Shown in pieces: positions 59,794 to 64,000 of a DNA stretch of 64,000 nucleotides. The DNA is from Myxococcales bacterium (GTDB lineage Bacteria > Myxococcota_A > Polyangia > Polyangiales > Polyangiaceae), in the NCBI GenBank assembly GCA_016191785.1, contig JACPVJ010000119.1:62001-126000 (forward strand). The letters run 5' to 3'. The notes beneath the pieces are model-generated. The model had not been told where the DNA came from, made no database searches, and saw nothing but the letters and a program-made list of their open reading frames with translations. The stretch's first letter is position 1. Every line of letters begins with the position of its first letter. The translations under genes and the position numbers were made by a program.

Positions 59794-61329
59794 TCAGCCA
59801 GGCGTGAACATGATCGGGTAGCTCACCGTGACGATGCCGTTCTCGGGCGCGGGGAACGAGAGGCCGTAGTACGCGCTGACCACGCAGCTGACGACTCCGC
59901 TGTCGGGCAGGTCACTGCCTGCGTTCGAGACGTTGCTCACCGCGCCGTCACGGCCGATCACGAAGCGAACCGCCACGCGACCTTGCAGGTTCGGGTTCTT
60001 GTTCAGGCCCTGCTCGTAACACATGCGGAAGCGGCCGTAGTTCTGGCGAACGATGCGCTGCACGACCTCGCCGGGGAGGTGACCGTTGACGGTCGCGGGC
60101 TGAATCGCGATGCGCGGGGCGCGGGTCTGGTGCCCTGGAGCGTTGCGGCCGAGCGAGCGCCCGAAGCCGCCCTCGAGGCCCGAGCAGATGGTGCCGCCGC
60201 AGGTTCCGACGCCTCCGATGCCGATGCCTTCACCCTTGCCACCGCTGCCCTCGCCGATGCCGGTCAGACCCAGGCCGTTCGAGCCCCACGACTCGCCGAT
60301 GTCGTCACCCCACATGTTGCCCTGCGCGCTCTTGTCGTCGGTGCCGAGGGACGAGTCGCGACCGAAGGGCGAGGTGGGAGCGTTCGGGTCGCCGGCGTTG
60401 ACCGAGTTGAGCAGCCCGATCATCCCGATGCTGCGGGCCTCGGCCAGGGCTTGCTCGCGCGCCAGGTGGGGATCCAGGTTGTCCTTGGGGCCCGCCACGC
60501 CGGCGCGCTTGTTCGCGAGCTTGGCGGTGGGCTTGCCGAGTGCGCCGGAGTCGCCACGAGCCGCTTCGGCGCGCTCGCCGCCGCCCTTCTCGCGTTCGGC
60601 CTGTTCGGCCGTCTTCTCGTCCTCTTCACGGTTGCGCTCGGCGCTGGCCGACAAGTACTGCTGGATCATCACCAGTCGGTCGTTGTCGTTGGTCTCGTCG
60701 TCGGTCAGGCCCATGGCCGGCACGAAGAAGGCCATTGCACCCACGAAGGCCGCGACGATGCCGGCCGAGAGCGCGAAGAAGCCCGCGGCCGAGCTGTCGT
60801 CGTCGGCGAAGTACGCGCGCTTGCTGCGCTTGCCGGGGTGCACGCCCGCGACCTGGACCGAGAGGTCACCGAAGGTCAGGTCGATGCGCGCGCCGAGCGC
60901 GAGCGGGATGGTGCTGCCGGCCGTCGCCGTCTCGGTGCCGCTGGCCTTCGTGACGCGCGCGGTGGCGCCCGCCGGGACCGTCACACACGGCTCGGCGCCC
61001 AGCATGCTGACGATCTCGAGGCGGTCGGTGCCCAGCTTCTCGCTCGGCAGCGTGACCTGGCTCGCGCGCTCGCCGACAGCGAAGGCACGCGGTGGGTCCA
61101 GGTGGACGACGTGGATGATGTTGTTGCCCCAGAGCACCGTCACCTCGACGGCGCGGGCCGCGACGTTCTCGCACTCTTCAGCGGTCACTGCGGGACCGCT
61201 CTTCACCAGCGCGTAGCCCATGGGCCCGTCTTCGCTCGCCACCTTGGCCCGCTCGAGCCCGAACGCGGCGCGCGCGTCGAAGTTGGTGAGGGTCGAGAGG
61301 AACGGATTGACGGAATTGGACTGGGCCAT
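59794..61329 (-). CDS. AgmX/PglI C-terminal-domain protein
   Basis: A 511-residue protein. The N-terminal part (to about residue 190) is soluble with DPPRAFAVGERASQVTLPSEKLGTDRLEIVS and ARIDLTFGDLSVQVAGVHPG, then a hydrophobic segment (FFALSAGIVAAFVGAMAFFVPAMGL), a charged and Gly-rich linker, and a C-terminal AgmX/PglI domain (VVQRIVRQNYGRFRMCYEQGLNKNPNLQGRVAVRFVIGRDGAVSNV). That domain, related to TonB ends, is linked to gliding motility and energy transduction in myxobacteria. ATG 61329 is chosen, with GAGGTG upstream; GTG 61341 has that sequence too close. Confidence 0.82.
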   Translation of the reverse strand: MAQSNSVNPFLSTLTNFDARAAFGLERAKVASEDGPMGYALVKSGPAVTAEECENVAARAVEVTVLWGNNIIHVVHLDPPRAFAVGERASQVTLPSEKLGTDRLEIVSMLGAEPCVTVPAGATARVTKASGTETATAGSTIPLALGARIDLTFGDLSVQVAGVHPGKRSKRAYFADDDSSAAGFFALSAGIVAAFVGAMAFFVPAMGLTDDETNDNDRLVMIQQYLSASAERNREEDEKTAEQAEREKGGGERAEAARGDSGALGKPTAKLANKRAGVAGPKDNLDPHLAREQALAEARSIGMIGLLNSVNAGDPNAPTSPFGRDSSLGTDDKSAQGNMWGDDIGESWGSNGLGLTGIGEGSGGKGEGIGIGGVGTCGGTICSGLEGGFGRSLGRNAPGHQTRAPRIAIQPATVNGHLPGEVVQRIVRQNYGRFRMCYEQGLNKNPNLQGRVAVRFVIGRDGAVSNVSNAGSDLPDSGVVSCVVSAYYGLSFPAPENGIVTVSYPIMFTPG

Positions 61330-61515
61330 GATGGACTTCACACCTCGTGATTTCGACGCCTGGCCAGCTCGGCGGGGCTTCGTCCCACATCAGCGTGGGA
61401 GGGCCGCCCATCTGGCGCTCAGCGTCGCGTTCTTGCCGGGATTGACAGGGGCGGAGGCCTCGGGGTTCCAAAAATTTTCTGGCCATGCCGAGAGGGCCGC
61501 AAAAGCCGGGAAAAC

Positions 61516-61541
61516 CCCCGGGGCTTGCGCGGGCCCCGGGG
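61516..61541. promoter_or_regulatory. GC hairpin in leader of the 61588 gene
   Basis: CCCCGGGGC (61516-61524) and GCCCCGGGG (61533-61541) form a 9-bp inverted repeat with an 8-bp loop. It sits 47 bp ahead of the protease start at 61588 and about 190 bp from the divergent start at 61329. It lacks a T-run, so a terminator is unlikely. It may affect the leader or be a protein-binding site; neither is shown. Confidence 0.4.
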
Positions 61542-61587
61542 CACTGCCAAGGATCGCCTCCCCACCGCGGACCCCTTAGGAGGCGAT

Positions 61588-63918
61588 GTGCGTACGCCCC
61601 GTTCGGCCCACCTCTACCCACTGCTTGCCGTGCTGCTCACCTCCACCGCCGCGGTCGCGGCTCCGCGCGTGCTCTTGCCCGACACGCCGGTCGCGCCGCG
61701 CTCCGCCGGCAGCGTCGCGCGTGCCCGCGAGGTGCTCGACGTCCGCGCGCCCACGAGCGCGAAGCTCGACCTCGTGCACACGCGCACGCACGCGCTGCCC
61801 GGCGGCCAGACCCTCGTGCGGTTCGCCCAGCGGCACCACGGCATCCCGGTGCTGTCCCGCGGCGCGAGTGTGCTCTTCGACGCGAAGGGGAAGCCGACGC
61901 GGCTCGCGGCGGCGCGGCTCGCAGAGCGTTTCCCGTCCACTGACGTGCCCTCGCTCACTGCGCCGGTGGCTGCCGAGCGCGCCAACGAAAGCGCGCGCGG
62001 CGCGGACTTCACCCACCAGACCGCACGACTCGCCTGGCTCGATCGCTTCGGCGCGGCCCGGCTGGTCTGGGTGTTCTACCGGGGGCTCGTCCCGGGCACG
62101 CCTCGCGCTCCCGTGATCGTGATCGACGCGCACACCGGCGGCCTGGTGCTGGCCTACGACGCGACCCGCTTCGATCGCGCGGCCACGGTCTACGACGAGA
62201 ACCCGGTCTCGACGCCGACCGCGACTGCGGTGACGCTGAGCACCCTCGCGCCCGGCGCGACCAAGCTGGAAGATCCGAAGATCCGCGCCGTGACCTGCGT
62301 GGACACCCAGAAGCTGGTCGGCAAGTGGGGCGTGCACATGTGCGAGTTCTTGCCCAAGGCGAAGGCCGACGCGAGCGGCGACTTCCCCTACAAGTACTCG
62401 AGCGACACCGCGCCCGAGGACGAGTTCGCCGAGCTCAGCATCTACTTTCACACCGCCAAGGCGTACGCGTTCTACCAGACGCTGGGCATGCCCGAGCTGG
62501 ACATCAAGCCGCTGACCGCCGTGGCGAACCTGCGCTTCCCCAAGGGGTGGTCCACCGGGAACACCTCGGCGATGACCAACCCGTCGCTGCCCCTCGAGCC
62601 CTACGACAACGCCTTCTACAGTCCCGAGACGCCGTACCCCGGCATGTTCGAGAACGTGGAGGGTGGCCTGTTCTTCGGCCAGGGCAACAGCGCCGACTTC
62701 GCGTACGACGGTGACGTGGTCTATCACGAGCTCGGGCACGCGCTGACCGACCGCACCATCGACTTTGCACCCTACTGGCAGCTCGACGAGCAGGGCGCGA
62801 CCCCCGCGCCGGGCGCGATGAACGAGGGCCTGGCCGACTACTTCTCGAGCGCGCTGACGGGTGACGGGAAGCTGGGCGAGTATGCGTCGAAGAACACGTC
62901 GTACGGCTACGGCGGGGACGTGATCCGCGACCTGGACAACGCGGACACCTGCCCGAAGAGCATGGCCGGCGAGGTGCACGTCGACTCGACCTTCTTCTCG
63001 GGCGCGCTGTGGAGCGTGCGCCAAGCCTTGCCCGAGGGCGACCGGAAGATCTTCGATTCCGCGCTCGTCACCGCGCTGATCGGCTCGCCCACGGGAGAGG
63101 TCGGCTACGAAGACCTGGCCGAGCTGTTCCGCGCGACCGTCGAGGCCTCGACCCTGGGCAAGCCGGCGGCCGCGGCCCTGAAGGCCGAGCTCGAGAAGCG
63201 CGGCGTCTTGCCCGTGTGCCAGCGCGTGCTCGAGTACAAAGGCAAGCCGCTCCAGAGCGCTCACTGGAAGATCGCCCATGGCTTCTACTCGCCGGGCAAA
63301 CCCTACGTGGGCTTCGAGCAGACCGAGAGCTACGCGCCCGGCCTCTTGCAGGTTCACGTGAAGCTCGAGAGCGACACCGAGAAGCTGCGCGTGGATTGGC
63401 AGAACTATCCGCTCGGCAGCCAGTACCAGCTGGGCCAAAAGGCGGACCCTTACACGCCGGCGCTGCTGGTGCGCTTCGCCGCGGACCCCATCGTGTTCGA
63501 CTACAGCACCGGCGTGAGCTCGAACGCCACCGGGCTGTTCGACACCGAGACCTCCGGCGGCGACTACGCGAACATCGACGTGCCCCCGGGCTCGACCGAT
63601 GCGTACTTGATGCTCGTCAACAAGGGTGACGAGATGGGCCTGTTCACCTCGTTCGAGGTGACGCAGAAGACGACCGCCACCGGGGGTACCGGGGGCACCG
63701 GCGGCTTCGGCGGCAGCGGCGCCTTCGGCGGAATGGGCGGGTTCGGCGGCACGGGCGGCAGCGCCGGCTCGGACGTGCAAGACGAAGGCTTCGACCAGGC
63801 GATCGAGTCCGCGTGGGGCTGCAGCAGCGTGCCGGGTGGGGCCGCGTCGTGGCTCTCGGGCGGCCTGCTCGCCGGCGCGCTGGCCATGATGCGCCGGCGG
63901 CGCAGGCTCAGCCGCTAG
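61588..63918 (+). CDS. M4/M36-type zinc metalloprotease with MYXO-CTERM-like tail
   Basis: A 776-residue secreted protease. A signal peptide (LYPLLAVLLTSTAAVA) is followed by an FTP-type prodomain (TLVRFAQRHHGIPVLSRGASVLFDAKG), then the catalytic domain with HELGH (His380, Glu381, His384) and the third ligand Glu413 in NEGLADYFS. Residues 690-735 are Gly/Thr-rich. The end, CSSVPGG, then a hydrophobic segment and RRRRRL, looks like a MYXO-CTERM sorting tail. GTG 61588 follows AGGAGG at 61578-61583. The final bases overlap the convergent gene at the right edge. Confidence 0.87.
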   Translation: MRTPRSAHLYPLLAVLLTSTAAVAAPRVLLPDTPVAPRSAGSVARAREVLDVRAPTSAKLDLVHTRTHALPGGQTLVRFAQRHHGIPVLSRGASVLFDAKGKPTRLAAARLAERFPSTDVPSLTAPVAAERANESARGADFTHQTARLAWLDRFGAARLVWVFYRGLVPGTPRAPVIVIDAHTGGLVLAYDATRFDRAATVYDENPVSTPTATAVTLSTLAPGATKLEDPKIRAVTCVDTQKLVGKWGVHMCEFLPKAKADASGDFPYKYSSDTAPEDEFAELSIYFHTAKAYAFYQTLGMPELDIKPLTAVANLRFPKGWSTGNTSAMTNPSLPLEPYDNAFYSPETPYPGMFENVEGGLFFGQGNSADFAYDGDVVYHELGHALTDRTIDFAPYWQLDEQGATPAPGAMNEGLADYFSSALTGDGKLGEYASKNTSYGYGGDVIRDLDNADTCPKSMAGEVHVDSTFFSGALWSVRQALPEGDRKIFDSALVTALIGSPTGEVGYEDLAELFRATVEASTLGKPAAAALKAELEKRGVLPVCQRVLEYKGKPLQSAHWKIAHGFYSPGKPYVGFEQTESYAPGLLQVHVKLESDTEKLRVDWQNYPLGSQYQLGQKADPYTPALLVRFAADPIVFDYSTGVSSNATGLFDTETSGGDYANIDVPPGSTDAYLMLVNKGDEMGLFTSFEVTQKTTATGGTGGTGGFGGSGAFGGMGGFGGTGGSAGSDVQDEGFDQAIESAWGCSSVPGGAASWLSGGLLAGALAMMRRRRRLSR

Positions 63919-64000
63919 GTTCAGGCCGCGCCCCCGGCGGCGACGGATCGGGATTGTACAGGGCGGTCAGCACGTGATCGCGCCACGCGCCGGCGATGTA
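63908..64000 (-). CDS. C-terminal fragment of an unknown gene, cut by right edge
   Basis: From the right edge the minus strand is open for 30 codons and then stops at 63908: YIAGAWRDHVLTALYNPDP followed by SPPGARPEPSG. The AGAWRDHVL segment looks like coding sequence and not a shadow frame, and its stop overlaps the last bases of the protease gene by 11 bp. The N-terminal part lies outside the window, so no function can be given. Confidence 0.45.
   Translation of the reverse strand, partial: YIAGAWRDHVLTALYNPDPSPPGARPEPSG

Overview
This is a uniformly GC-rich, gene-dense chromosomal window that reads like a myxobacterium (Myxococcota, probably a Polyangia/Sorangium-type lineage). The assignment rests on content. 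About fifteen predicted lipoproteins are present, many with long Gly/Ser/Ala-rich linkers after the lipobox. There is a Ser/Thr kinase next to an FHA-sigma54 activator, an AgmX/PglI-type gliding-family protein, a metalloprotease with a MYXO-CTERM-like tail, and a likely remnant of a Myxococcales-type sigma factor. No rRNA, tRNA, CRISPR array, phage or complete insertion sequence was seen.

Layout. 1-1790: three small lipoproteins. 1885-2613: an intact UPF0175 antitoxin followed by a frameshifted DUF3368 toxin. 2760-8617: a tightly overlapping five-gene operon (fatty acyl-AMP ligase, SDR reductase/epimerase, acyl carrier protein, acyl-CoA dehydrogenase, B12-type radical SAM enzyme) that looks like a carrier-bound lipid-modification pathway. 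8630-10379: small exported proteins, then seven 52-bp tandem repeats lying between a decayed copy of the 3' end of nadA and nadA itself. 10424-13873: nadA with a membrane sulfatase-family enzyme. 13969-19550: a large serine-hydrolase-like lipoprotein, a coiled-coil mini-protein, OsmC, a cyclase-YHS fusion and a long-chain acyl-CoA synthetase.

19680-27195: a sigma-factor remnant, a TPR protein, the kinase/FHA-sigma54 pair, and three lipoproteins, one with a somatomedin-B-like knot and one with an FGE-sulfatase fold. 27223-35042: the most striking region. It combines a DUF350 membrane protein and a glutathionylspermidine-synthase-like ATP-grasp ligase (the pair known from E. coli yjfL/yjfC and ygiC) with a Rieske oxygenase, two paralogous HxD...H oxygenases, a third 2OG-Fe(II) oxygenase, a membrane-anchored protein with an R/G/S-rich tail and an uncharacterised 185-residue protein.

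35197-45125: a SDR protein, two tandem right-handed beta-helix lipoproteins, a VapBC-type pair, a metallophosphoesterase with a cyclic-nucleotide-binding protein, a three-gene envelope operon and a second acyl-CoA dehydrogenase. 45254-51720: a Gly-rich lipoprotein, a WD40 lipoprotein, and an operon of an LpoA-like lipoprotein, tsaE, an MlaE-type permease and a small unknown. 51772-56165: a VWA lipoprotein, a divergent sdhCAB-like operon and a DUF6941-like protein. 56214-64000: a PilZ protein with a perfect palindrome just upstream, a TPR-like lipoprotein, an NlpC/P60-like protein, an AgmX-type protein with a clear terminator, an M4/M36-type protease, and the C-terminus of a gene running off the right edge.

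All functional statements come from reading motifs by eye. No database search was run, and start codons were chosen from reading frame, signal peptide and ribosome-binding site.
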